A DNA stretch of 13,764 bases from Cytophagaceae bacterium (GTDB lineage: Bacteria > Bacteroidota > Bacteroidia > Cytophagales > Spirosomataceae): positions 1-13,764 of the forward strand of contig JAIXRT010000199.1 of assembly GCA_027485075.1 (NCBI GenBank), written 5' to 3'. A program made the translations under genes and the position numbers. The notes below the pieces were generated by a model. That model was not told where the DNA came from. It worked only from the letters and a program-made list of their open reading frames with translations, and did no database searches. Of the stretch, positions 7,226 to 13,764 are shown piece by piece (the first letter of the stretch is position 1; each line of letters begins with the position of its first letter).

Positions 7226-7333
7226 ATGTTTGTTCCACGGAGCCGTGGTATTTCTAGCCATATCGATGGCCAAACCGATCATCAAAAGGGTAAATAAAAT
7301 AATAACCCAGCGGAATATTTTTTGGTTTTTCAT
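7214..7333 (-). CDS. 39-residue single-span membrane protein
   Basis: The minus-strand ATG at 7333 opens 39 codons ending with TGA at 7214-7216. The product starts MKNQKIFR, has one hydrophobic segment (WVIILFTLLMIGLAI, about 9-23), and ends with a polar tail (DMARNTTAPWNKHKKR). This predicts an inner-membrane protein with short basic ends. It begins 9 nt after the stop of the SixA-type phosphatase gene, in the same orientation, so it is probably the last gene of that operon. I recall short Bacteroidota proteins with the same plan (Lys-rich start, one span, a 'D-M-x-x-x-T-x-x-P' tail), but I cannot assign a function. The clean hydrophobic profile, operon position and lack of another gene in this gap support it being real; its size keeps confidence moderate. 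Confidence 0.65.
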   Translation of the reverse strand: MKNQKIFRWVIILFTLLMIGLAIDMARNTTAPWNKHKKR

Positions 7334-7342
7334 CTATTCAGA

Positions 7343-7789
7343 TTAAGCTTCAAAATGTAATATGGCGCTGCCTTGTGTGACTTCTTCCCAGGCATTTAAA
7401 TTAGGCCACTGCAAATGAACACAATTTGCGGTTTCCATGTTTCGAGTTTCACCTAAAAAATAGGAAACGACATAGGAAATCGAAGGATTATGAGCGACCA
7501 AGTAAATGACAGAACTTTCTTGTTTAACCAGCTCCTGGACATACTGAGGACCTGTCGCATGGTACCAAAAGGCCGAAAACACCCCTTTTTCATCCGAGAG
7601 TACCTCAAATGTCTCACGCGTTCGAACGGCGTCCGAAACTAACCAAATCCCATTCGGCATAGCTGCGTTTTTCATTTTTTGAGCTAACATAAGCACTTCT
7701 TCAATTCCTTGACTGGAAAGTTTTCGAGCTTCGTCGGGACTCGTGTAGGGTCCCGCGTGTGCATGTCGGATGAGGATTAATTCAATCAT
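7343..7789 (-). CDS. SixA-type histidine phosphatase
   Basis: A 148-residue protein whose ATG at 7789 overlaps the stop of the upstream gamma-carbonic-anhydrase-like gene by 4 bp (ATGA), so translation is probably coupled. The histidine phosphatase (phosphoglycerate-mutase-like) signature is LILIRHAHAG with the phospho-acceptor H9 and adjacent R8. SDAVRTRET (52-60) supplies the second conserved Arg, and YLVAHNPS (96-103) supplies the distal catalytic H100. Length and the RHA (not RHG) motif place it with SixA-like small phosphatases. In E. coli SixA acts on phosphohistidine signalling or PTS proteins; the target here is unknown and need not be a phosphorelay. It is cytoplasmic with no signal peptide. 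A small membrane protein gene follows after 9 nt. Confidence 0.9.
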   Translation of the reverse strand: MIELILIRHAHAGPYTSPDEARKLSSQGIEEVLMLAQKMKNAAMPNGIWLVSDAVRTRETFEVLSDEKGVFSAFWYHATGPQYVQELVKQESSVIYLVAHNPSISYVVSYFLGETRNMETANCVHLQWPNLNAWEEVTQGSAILHFEA

Positions 7790-8274
7790 GACTTGATGAA
7801 TGGAAATTCGCCTGCGGCATGTTTGGCACCCATCTTGATGTAGTGATCAGCCCCATGTTTCAACGATTCGATCTGCGTCTCACTTAATGTTTTGACAACC
7901 TTCGCAGGTGAACCAAGGACCAACGAATAATCCGGAATTTCCATTCCAGCCGTGACTAAAGCGTGTGCCCCGATGAGGCAGCATTTGCCTACTTTGGCAC
8001 GATTCAATACGGTAGCATGCATGCCCACTAAAGAACCTTCGCCAATTTCAGCCCCATGAACAATGGCGGAATGGCCTACGGTTACGCGGGCGCCTATGAT
8101 GGTTTTATCGCCCTCATCTGCGTGCAAAACGGCATTGTCTTGAATGTTGCAGCCATCACCCAAATGTATTTCCTCTACATCTCCGCGAATGACCGCTCCG
8201 TACCAAATGGACACGTCTTTTCCGATGATCACGCGTCCCATGACGCTCGCTGTGGGTGCAATAAAAATGGCCAT
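7786..8274 (-). CDS. Gamma carbonic anhydrase family protein (left-handed beta-helix)
   Basis: With the ATG at 8274 the protein has 162 residues (MAIFIAPTAS...). An in-frame ATG at 8304 would add MVYLWQKKNR, but a TATCTTTG -7-like site lies between the two starts, so a transcript from it would begin downstream of 8304. The body is made of hexapeptide repeats forming a left-handed beta-helix: GRVIIGKDVSIWYGAVIRGD (13-32), NIQDNAVLHAD (43-53), VTVGHSAIVHGAEIGEG (65-81) and VGMHATVLNRAKVG. H51, H68 and H73 match the three zinc ligands of gamma-class carbonic anhydrases, and R30 and D32 are conserved. The catalytic glutamates of the archaeal Cam enzyme are not evident, so it may be a YrdA/PaaY-type protein with weak or unknown activity. 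It is first in the operon with the SixA-type phosphatase and the small membrane protein. Confidence 0.9.
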   Translation of the reverse strand: MAIFIAPTASVMGRVIIGKDVSIWYGAVIRGDVEEIHLGDGCNIQDNAVLHADEGDKTIIGARVTVGHSAIVHGAEIGEGSLVGMHATVLNRAKVGKCCLIGAHALVTAGMEIPDYSLVLGSPAKVVKTLSETQIESLKHGADHYIKMGAKHAAGEFPFIKS

Positions 8275-8285
8275 CCGATTCTTTT

Positions 8286-8316
8286 TTTGCCAAAGATAAA
8301 CCATTTTGATAATTTG
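8286..8316 (+). promoter_or_regulatory. Weak candidate promoter for the methyltransferase gene
   Basis: TTTG at 8286-8289 is followed, after 19 nt, by ATAATTTG (8309-8316), which keeps the TTTG half of the -7 element but not the TA. It ends 4 nt before the ATG at 8321, so the transcript would be nearly leaderless. It overlaps the opposing minus-strand candidate, and the evidence is slight. Confidence 0.2.
8291..8298 (-). promoter_or_regulatory. Candidate -7 promoter element for the gammaCA-sixA operon
   Basis: The minus strand reads TATCTTTG, an exact TAnnTTTG match, ending 16 nt before the ATG at 8274. No TTTG box is seen 17-23 nt upstream. If real, the transcript starts at about 8284, excluding the alternative start at 8304. 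Confidence 0.4.
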
Positions 8317-8320
8317 CTAC

Positions 8321-8848
8321 ATGAAGAAAACGTTATATGAAGTGGGCGAGTGGACAGCGAAAGATTGCATCTTATCCTTAGGTTGTGGGGCCGCATGGTG
8401 GGAAATCAAACAAACCATGGAGCAAGAGGCGGGCGAGTTACTTCTATTAGATAGCAATAAAGACGTTTTGAATTGGCCTGATTTGGATGAGGCCATCGCC
8501 TATTTTGAAGAACAATACGGAAAGAAAGCCACAACCCCTGCAACTATTTTCCATGCAGATGCAGCCCAAATTCCCCTCTCAGATGAAACTGCTGATCAAA
8601 TTTGGCTACTAAATTCGTTGCATGAACTGGACGATTTAAAGGCTGTTTTAGCTGAAATAGACCGTGTTTTAAAGACAGATGGGTGCGTAATCGTGGAAGA
8701 AATTCTGACAGGGGGAGTGCATGAGGGATGCGGAAAACGCTTGTTTACACGTTCGGAAATCGTCGACTTATTTGCTTCGCATGACTTACATGTTGTGTAT
8801 GAAGGGTCTAAGGATGAAGAGGCCGACTACATAAAATTCGGCCGATGA
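8321..8848 (+). CDS. Class I SAM-dependent methyltransferase
   Basis: A 175-residue protein starting at the ATG at 8321 (MKKTLYEVGEW); a TTG five codons upstream is less likely. Rossmann-type motifs are visible: motif I CILSLGCGAAWWE (16-28), the acidic end of strand 2 in LLLLDSN (40-46), FHADAAQIPLSDETADQIW (77-95) as motif II/III, NSLHELDD (98-105) as motif IV-like, and EIDRVLKTDGCVIVEE (112-127), the Methyltransf_11-type post-motif. It is shorter than many members but complete by fold. Substrate cannot be told: the sequence has no RNA-, protein- or quinone-specific additions I recognise. It is divergent from the gammaCA operon with 46 nt between the chosen starts, and uridine kinase follows after 41 nt on the same strand. 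Confidence 0.85.
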   Translation: MKKTLYEVGEWTAKDCILSLGCGAAWWEIKQTMEQEAGELLLLDSNKDVLNWPDLDEAIAYFEEQYGKKATTPATIFHADAAQIPLSDETADQIWLLNSLHELDDLKAVLAEIDRVLKTDGCVIVEEILTGGVHEGCGKRLFTRSEIVDLFASHDLHVVYEGSKDEEADYIKFGR

Positions 8849-8850
8849 GG

Positions 8851-8882
8851 CTTGATTCCTAGCGATGCTTTTCGCAAATTTG
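8851..8882 (+). promoter_or_regulatory. Weak candidate promoter before udk
   Basis: CTTG (8851-8854) and CAAATTTG (8875-8882) are each one base off the TTTG and TAnnTTTG elements and are separated by 20 nt. They lie just upstream of the ATG at 8890 in the 41-nt gap after the methyltransferase. Read-through from the methyltransferase gene is an equally good explanation. Confidence 0.2.
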
Positions 8883-8889
8883 TGGCTTC

Positions 8890-9510
8890 ATGAGCAGCAT
8901 CGACAAACCTTATATTATTGGAATTACCGGAGGAAGTGCTTCGGGGAAAACGCTTTTTCTAAAGCGCTTGATGGAACAGTTTCCAGATGATGACATCTGC
9001 TTATTGTCGCAGGATAATTATTATCGGCCGATTGAGCATCAAACAAAAGACCAGAATGGTATTGAGAATTTTGACCTACCTGGCGCTATCGATGACGCGG
9101 CTTTTGCAGCAGATATTGAGAAGTTGCGTGCTGGCAAGGTAGTATCTCGCGCGGAATACACCTTTAATAATTCGACGAAAGTTCCTGACATGTTACATTT
9201 TTATCCCCGCAAAATATTAGTTGTGGAGGGTATTTTTGTATTTCATTTTCCGGATGTGGCACGCTTATTAGATCTTAAAATCTTCATTGACGCGAAAGAT
9301 AAAATCAAACTTGAGCGCCGCATCAAACGTGATAATGAAGAGCGTGGCTATGACTTACAAGATGTCATGTATCGCTGGAAATATCATGTCAAACCTACTT
9401 ATGAGCAATTTATTCGACCACACAAACGCTCATGTGATATTGTGATTCCCAACAACGACCATTTCGAAAAGGGCCTTGAGGTGATTGTTCACTTTTTACG
9501 CGGCCGGTAG
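8890..9510 (+). CDS. udk: Uridine kinase
   Basis: A 206-residue protein of normal length for bacterial uridine/cytidine kinases, starting at the ATG at 8890. It phosphorylates uridine (and usually cytidine) with a nucleoside triphosphate in pyrimidine salvage, in the cytoplasm. Seen in the sequence: Walker A GGSASGKT at 14-21; LLSQDNYYRP (38-47) with the substrate-binding Asp and Tyr; IENFDLPGAIDD (58-69), matching the family's NFDHPDAFD block with the His replaced by Leu; ILVVEGIFVF near 109-118; and a lid-like RRIKRDNEERGYD with the paired Arg residues. The His-to-Leu change in the NFDxP block is the only departure noted. The gene is convergent with the giant repeat protein gene, with 10 nt between the two stop codons. 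Confidence 0.93.
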   Translation: MSSIDKPYIIGITGGSASGKTLFLKRLMEQFPDDDICLLSQDNYYRPIEHQTKDQNGIENFDLPGAIDDAAFAADIEKLRAGKVVSRAEYTFNNSTKVPDMLHFYPRKILVVEGIFVFHFPDVARLLDLKIFIDAKDKIKLERRIKRDNEERGYDLQDVMYRWKYHVKPTYEQFIRPHKRSCDIVIPNNDHFEKGLEVIVHFLRGR

Positions 9511-9526
9511 TAGCATTTGCCTACCG
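9505..9526. terminator. Small symmetrical hairpin between convergent stop codons
   Basis: CGGTAG at 9505-9510 and CTACCG at 9521-9526 form a 6-bp stem around a 10-nt loop. Each arm contains the stop codon of one gene: TAG of udk at 9508-9510, and TAG of the minus-strand giant gene at 9521-9523. There is no T tract on either side, so a bidirectional terminator role is only possible. Confidence 0.3.
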
Positions 9527-12500
9527 CGTATAATCCGGTACGATTTCGTTACTGCCCAACTGCACCGAAAAATGCAAGGTATTAGCCGCATCATTCAGAA
9601 ACTTGATTTGCTCAAGCAGCGCTAAGGCCAACCGCGTATTAATGACCAACTTACCCGCTGTACCTGGGAATCCAGTAAAATTGATTTGGCCGAATTGATT
9701 GATACCACCCGCCGAACGAATCACCCCGTTCAACGTCACATAGCGTGAAGAGCTCGTTTGTAACATTCCCGTATCCTCCACATTCGGTCTTTGGCCACCC
9801 GCAGGAATACTAAAATCACCTTCCCATCCATTCACCTGCAATGTCCTACCAGCCGTGAAAGTACCCGGTCCACTAAAGGTCAATCGATGCACACCCGACC
9901 CAAAAATCACACGTGAATCAGCATTCAAATGAACCAATCCAGCCGTTTCCGCAAATCCTTCGGTCCGCAGCGTGCCACCATTGAAATAGAAAGCACTTAC
10001 ATTGGGAATAACTTCATTCGCCCCCAAGGCTAATATCCCCGATGTCACCTTCGTAAATCCTGTATAGGTATTTGCTCCACTCAATGTCAATATTCCATCA
10101 CCTACTTTCTCCACCATTCCCGATCCCGAAATAATCCCAGACACCCTCACATGACCCAATCCACCTGTTTTACCCGATTTTAACAAGAATCCCGCCGTGC
10201 TAATTCCACCAGATATCCGCAATTCATCCGCATCAGCTGATACCGTTGCCGCAGATCCCAAAGTCACCGCACCCGTCCAGGTATTAACTCCTGATGTACT
10301 TGCCAATGCCCCATCACCAGCAAGCATCGAACCATTAATCGTCAAAGGCTCTGCCGCCACCGTAAGCCCTCCTTGGACTTGTAAACTCGCGCCTGAAGTA
10401 ACCGTCGTCCCCGTGCCCGTTGACCCCAGCGCATTCGCGGATTCCACAAATAGCTTACCCAAAGAAACCGTCGTCAATCCCCCATAACTATTATTTCCGC
10501 GCAACGAGAGCGAACCAGTGCCGTCTTTGGTTACAAAAGAAGTTCCTGAAATACTACCCGACACCTCATGATTCGCCACACCCCCAAACGTCAAACCAAT
10601 CGGATTCGCGACAGATGCTGAAATAGCTAATACCCCCGCATCTGAATTTATCCGCACCGCCGGTGTCCCCAACGTAATCGCACCAGTGATCATATTCGTC
10701 CCAGTCATATTCCGCAATGCGCCTGACCCACCACCTGTTCCATTCAAGGTTATTGGCTCAGCGGCCAACGTAATTCCGCCGTCCAACTGCATACTTGCCC
10801 CATCCGAAACCACCGTTCCCGACGAAGTAGCCCCTAACCCATTCGCATGCTTCACCCGAATAATACCTTGCCCAATCGTCGTCAAACCTGTATACGTATT
10901 TAAACCAGTCAGCTCAAGCACGCCGGTAGAACCATTTTTCACTAAGGCCAAACCTCCCTCCATAGTACCCCCAAAAACAGTCGTTAAACTCGGATTATTA
11001 TAACTCAAGGTCAACGTACTTCCATTCCGTATCGTTCCTGATCCCGCAATCGAACCCACCGTCTCACTAAAGCCGCCCATATCCCAAACGGCTCCTGATG
11101 CCACGGATACATCCGCAAAATCCCATATACTAGTAGCCGATGTTAATTTCAGAGTACCTGAATTAATAGAAACTAAAGGCGTTTGGTTAGCTACGCCACC
11201 TGTCGTAAATCCTCCATAACTGTAATTGCGCAACAAGAATGTACCTGAACCATTCTTCACAAACCCGCCAGCTCGCACAACACTTGTAGAGGTTTGACCT
11301 AAATTCTGCCCATTTGCATCCGGCAAAGCATTGGTTTCCACCGTCAAAACTCCCGGAAAGGCATTCGTTACATTGGTACCCGCCTGCGAGGTAATGTTGG
11401 CATTCGCCGTAATCCCCAGAGGCCCAATCAACGTAATATTCCCCCCATTTCCTCCACCCGAATTCGTGAAGGTTGACGCATTATTTCCTCCTGTGGCCGT
11501 TAAAGCTCCATTCAACATGATGCCTCCCGCCGCTTTCAAGGTAATATTTCCGGCGTTACCGGCTCGGGATGCGGATACATTCGTAGTTAAATTTCCAGCA
11601 GATGTATTGATTGAACCCGTCGCAGATACCGTCACATCCCCCGTCAAAGATTCAAAATATGCCTCAATGCCTGGATAGGCGACCGCTGCAGACGTAGAAC
11701 CTAAGGTCATCGCCGCAAATACATTCACGGTACCACGTGCCGTCATGGTTAATTTACGCGCAGCAGCAGTTGCATTCGAAACTGATAAGGCCCCAGTCAC
11801 AATAATCGCTCCCGACTGCGTTCCTGACCCATTCGAAGTCACAACGGAAACATCGCCGGTCGCGAGTTTTGTCTGAACCTCCGCCACATTTAAAATCGCA
11901 TTATCCGTATTCGGCGTGAATGTATGAACTCCGCCAACCAAGGCACTCCATACGCCATTACTCGGCGTCGCTGTGCTCAAAATAACATTGCTATAACTCG
12001 TCGGGTTGATCACCATGTTATCACCCGGCACGATCTCAAACGTTCCATCCGTCAACATATTCGCATAATGATTCGTTGGTATCGGACTCTCAAACAAAAT
12101 TTGGTCAAGCACGTAGGTACTGACAGATGACGTGAATCTCACCCGACCTACCGTCCCAGAAGTTTGATTTGAATAATCACCCTGCCAGCCTTTGATGCTT
12201 AATCGCTTAAAGTCAAACAGTTGGCTAACAGCCGAAAAGATCAAATTGTGTGCACTACTTGTCCCCAAATCCAACACTGAATTAGCCGTCAAAAACAGCG
12301 TCCCAAGTGTATTGGAATAATTATTGGTAGCCAAAGTACCCCCATTGAAATAAAATGCACTCGCCACAGGAACAGCCTGCGCAATACCCAATTGGATCGT
12401 TCCAGCAGTCAAGCGTGTTAATCCCGAATAGGTGTTCGCCGCATTCAGCGTCAACCGATTTGCACCCGTTTTTTCCAAGGATCCCACACCCGATATCAAC

Positions 12501-13764
12501 CCAGAAACCACAATATTCCCCGCTCCCGTCGCGGAACCAAAGGTCAAAATAATCGGATTCGAAATAGCCGCTACACTTAAATCACTCTCCGCATTCAGGT
12601 AGACAGAACTCCCCCCCGTCGTGATCGTACCTAAATAAGCATTCGCCCCATTAATCGAGCGTAAAGCCCCCGTTCCAGTAGCCAGCGCACCATTTAAGGC
12701 TAATGCTTCCGAGGCAATCGTAATTCCTCCATCCAACACCAAACCTGCCCCCGAATTTACTGTGGTAGCCCCAGAAGCAGAACCCAACGCATTATTATGT
12801 TGGAGAACCAGCGTTCCAGCCGAAACAGTCATCGTTCCAGAATACGTATTATCCGCTTGCAAAGTCACCGTTCCCGCCCCACTTTTCTGCACGTTTGCCG
12901 TGCCCGATATTCGGCCTGCATAGGTTTGCGCAATCGCCCCATCCCAAGTCAGTGTTCCAGTCGAAACCAAATCACCCGCATGTGTCAAGCTTGTTCCTGC
13001 GCCTCCTAAAGTCAAATTGCCCCCCATCGTTGTCGTGCCTTGTAAACGTAAATTTCCTGCTTCAACCCGAATCGAAGAAGCAGCCGTCCCCGTTACAACA
13101 TTTCCTGTCAGCACATTATCACCACTTTTACTAATAAGGGCACCCAAAGAACTTAATCCAGTCCCATTCATGGAGATATTGTCCGCGATCTGCACCCCCC
13201 CTTGAATTTGAAGCACTGCACCTGATATAACCGTAGTTGCACCTGTCGCATTACCCAAGGCCGTATTATTCGCTGCTAAAATACCCCCCGCATTAATCAA
13301 GGTCGTACCCGAATACGTATTCGCATTTGAAAGCGTTACGATGCCTGAACCATTTTTAGTCAATGCCAAAATCCCAGAACCATCTTCCAAAATACCCGAA
13401 TAAGTACTCGGTAAATTATTCGATCCCATCGTCAATAAACTCGTGGCTGCACCTCCGTTGCGAATGATACCTGCACCAGCGATGTTAGCAACCGTCTCGT
13501 TGAAATCCCTCATTTCAAAAATACCTGAAGCATTCACTGTCAAAATACTCGTGTTTGTAATCGATTCTGATGCGCCTAATCGCAAAGTACCCGCATTCAC
13601 AGTCGTATTTCCGGTGTAGGTATTTGCGCCTTTGAGCACGAAAATTCCAGCACCCTCTTTGGTCAAATTCAGGCCATTGAATACACCGGCCGACTGCCCA
13701 TCGTTCACCCCGCCACCGCTTGTCTGCGTCGTATTATCCGTTTGTACAATCACAGATCCTGGAG
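9521..13764 (-). CDS. Giant surface protein with autotransporter-associated beta-strand (PATR) repeats, C-terminal part
   Basis: The minus strand is open from the right edge to TAG at 9521, so the start lies outside the window; the GTG at 13753 is internal, with three sense codons (P-G-S) upstream. Numbering from that codon, 1,410 residues are visible, rich in Gly, Ser, Thr, Asn and Ala, with almost no Cys. Eight repeats of the type 'KxGxGxLxLxGxNTYxGxTxVxxGxLxL' (TIGR02601/PATR-like) start at about residues 30, 131, 288, 426, 831, 937, 1074 and 1214. They predict a long right-handed beta-helix exposed at the cell surface or secreted. Two cap segments (FYFNGGT... to EIVP) end at about 577 and 1406. 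Residues 578-830 are a different, filamentous-haemagglutinin-like stretch. The protein ends EIVPDYTR with no autotransporter barrel, LPxTG, or recognisable type IX sorting domain. Adhesion or biofilm roles are guesses. Confidence 0.88.
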   Translation of the reverse strand, partial: PGSVIVQTDNTTQTSGGGVNDGQSAGVFNGLNLTKEGAGIFVLKGANTYTGNTTVNAGTLRLGASESITNTSILTVNASGIFEMRDFNETVANIAGAGIIRNGGAATSLLTMGSNNLPSTYSGILEDGSGILALTKNGSGIVTLSNANTYSGTTLINAGGILAANNTALGNATGATTVISGAVLQIQGGVQIADNISMNGTGLSSLGALISKSGDNVLTGNVVTGTAASSIRVEAGNLRLQGTTTMGGNLTLGGAGTSLTHAGDLVSTGTLTWDGAIAQTYAGRISGTANVQKSGAGTVTLQADNTYSGTMTVSAGTLVLQHNNALGSASGATTVNSGAGLVLDGGITIASEALALNGALATGTGALRSINGANAYLGTITTGGSSVYLNAESDLSVAAISNPIILTFGSATGAGNIVVSGLISGVGSLEKTGANRLTLNAANTYSGLTRLTAGTIQLGIAQAVPVASAFYFNGGTLATNNYSNTLGTLFLTANSVLDLGTSSAHNLIFSAVSQLFDFKRLSIKGWQGDYSNQTSGTVGRVRFTSSVSTYVLDQILFESPIPTNHYANMLTDGTFEIVPGDNMVINPTSYSNVILSTATPSNGVWSALVGGVHTFTPNTDNAILNVAEVQTKLATGDVSVVTSNGSGTQSGAIIVTGALSVSNATAAARKLTMTARGTVNVFAAMTLGSTSAAVAYPGIEAYFESLTGDVTVSATGSINTSAGNLTTNVSASRAGNAGNITLKAAGGIMLNGALTATGGNNASTFTNSGGGNGGNITLIGPLGITANANITSQAGTNVTNAFPGVLTVETNALPDANGQNLGQTSTSVVRAGGFVKNGSGTFLLRNYSYGGFTTGGVANQTPLVSINSGTLKLTSATSIWDFADVSVASGAVWDMGGFSETVGSIAGSGTIRNGSTLTLSYNNPSLTTVFGGTMEGGLALVKNGSTGVLELTGLNTYTGLTTIGQGIIRVKHANGLGATSSGTVVSDGASMQLDGGITLAAEPITLNGTGGGSGALRNMTGTNMITGAITLGTPAVRINSDAGVLAISASVANPIGLTFGGVANHEVSGSISGTSFVTKDGTGSLSLRGNNSYGGLTTVSLGKLFVESANALGSTGTGTTVTSGASLQVQGGLTVAAEPLTINGSMLAGDGALASTSGVNTWTGAVTLGSAATVSADADELRISGGISTAGFLLKSGKTGGLGHVRVSGIISGSGMVEKVGDGILTLSGANTYTGFTKVTSGILALGANEVIPNVSAFYFNGGTLRTEGFAETAGLVHLNADSRVIFGSGVHRLTFSGPGTFTAGRTLQVNGWEGDFSIPAGGQRPNVEDTGMLQTSSSRYVTLNGVIRSAGGINQFGQINFTGFPGTAGKLVINTRLALALLEQIKFLNDAANTLHFSVQLGSNEIVPDYTR
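9536..11263 (-). repeat. Module B of the giant protein: second copy of the four-PATR-plus-cap architecture
   Basis: Residues 831-1406. PATR cores lie at 11144-11263 (with a short insertion), 10853-10945, 10445-10534 and 10025-10114. The spacer after the first has FSETVGSIAGSGTIRNG, matching module A. The two larger units are 10433-10843 and 10022-10432, about 137 residues each. The cap starts VSAFYFNGGTL, contains VNGWEGDFS, and ends GSNEIVP. The stop codon follows four residues later. Confidence 0.8.
11264..12022 (-). other. Filamentous-haemagglutinin-like linker between the two PATR modules
   Basis: Residues 578-830 contain no PATR core. The segment starts with SNGVWSALVGGVHTFTPN and AILNVAEVQTKLATGDVSVV, then short Gly/Asn turns and beta-strands such as GNITLKAAGGIMLNGALTA and GNGGNITLIGPLGITANANI. 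This pattern resembles the 'x-N-I-T-L-x-A-x-G-x-I' coils of FHA/haemagglutinin-type beta-helices. It is continuous with the reading frame on both sides, so it is part of the same protein. Assignment is by pattern only. Confidence 0.55.
12023..13666 (-). repeat. Module A of the giant protein: four PATR strands plus cap
   Basis: Residues 30-577. PATR cores lie at 13574-13666, 13274-13363, 12803-12892 and 12389-12478. Between the first two is a spacer with FNETVANIAGAGIIRNG. The third and fourth end two larger homologous units (12794-13267 and 12386-12793), each opening with NTALG/NALG, a GGxxIA segment and an LNG/MNG turn. The cap begins ASAFYFNGGTL, passes through IKGWQGDYS, and ends GTFEIVPGD. 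The same parts recur in the same order in module B. Confidence 0.8.

Noticed and set aside
8275..8304. Ten-residue N-terminal extension of the gamma-carbonic-anhydrase-like protein (start at 8304)
   Set aside because: The extension is unlike the family and overlaps the candidate -7 element; the ATG at 8274 begins directly at the first beta-helix turn.
10197..11003. Plus-strand frames opposite the giant repeat gene (also 11331-11678 and 12797-13205)
   Set aside because: They are Pro-rich antisense shadows of Gly/Thr-rich repeat codons, with no start signals or known domains.
12841..13321. Recurrent AATACGTATT palindrome (12841-12850 and 13312-13321) as a possible protein-binding site
   Set aside because: It is simply the codon choice for Asn-Thr-Tyr in the conserved NTYSG repeat core; other repeats use different codons for the same residues.
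9521..13764. Classical type V autotransporter
   Set aside because: The repeats are called autotransporter-associated, but no 12-strand C-terminal barrel is present and the host appears to be Bacteroidota.

Overview
The window looks like chromosomal DNA of a Bacteroidota member, most likely in or near the Cytophagales. This is an inference from gene content: a GSCFA-family protein, an Mrp ATPase without the C-terminal CxxC, a DUF885 lipoprotein, a YfiT/BstA-like DinB protein, and several upstream sites fitting the Bacteroidota -7 element TAnnTTTG. Most genes are ordinary housekeeping or conserved hypothetical genes. There is no phage, CRISPR, tRNA, rRNA or recognisable insertion sequence.

Layout. 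(1) Positions 1-556, minus strand: the N-terminal 185 codons of a GH63-like glucosidase that runs off the left edge. It is divergent from (2) a DUF885 zinc-peptidase-like lipoprotein at 704-2458. (3) Positions 2476-2621: a cluster of four 28-bp palindromic repeats, three direct at an exact 39-bp period and one inverted. (4) A GSCFA protein at 2628-3593. (5) A tight plus-strand operon at 3636-7167: mrp (Fe-S carrier ATPase), a NifU C-terminal-domain scaffold, an unusually long D-Ala-D-Ala-ligase-like ATP-grasp enzyme, and a DinB/BstA-like putative thiol transferase. Its junctions are a 4-nt gap, a 4-bp overlap and a 1-nt gap. A purine-rich hairpin with a T tract closes it. (6) A minus-strand operon at 7214-8274: gamma-carbonic-anhydrase-like protein, SixA-type histidine phosphatase (4-bp overlap), and a 39-residue single-span membrane protein that is easy to miss. 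(7) Plus strand: a class I SAM methyltransferase (8321-8848) and uridine kinase (8890-9510). (8) Positions 9521-13764, minus strand: the C-terminal part (more than 1,410 residues) of a giant repetitive surface protein with autotransporter-associated beta-strand (PATR) repeats, open at the right edge.

How the genes fit together. Mrp and the NifU-like protein are a plausible Fe-S cluster carrier/scaffold pair. The Ddl-like ligase and the BstA-like protein are translationally coupled to them, which suggests co-expression more than one pathway. The gammaCA-SixA-small-membrane-protein trio is also tightly packed.

The most striking structure is in the giant protein. It contains the same ordered architecture twice (four PATR strands, a conserved spacer, two ~137-residue units and an 'FYFNGGT...EIVP' cap). 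The two copies are separated by a filamentous-haemagglutinin-like linker, and the protein stops a few residues after the second cap with no visible type IX sorting domain. I did not find a clear case for a wholly new defence or mobile system; the oddities are given as findings.
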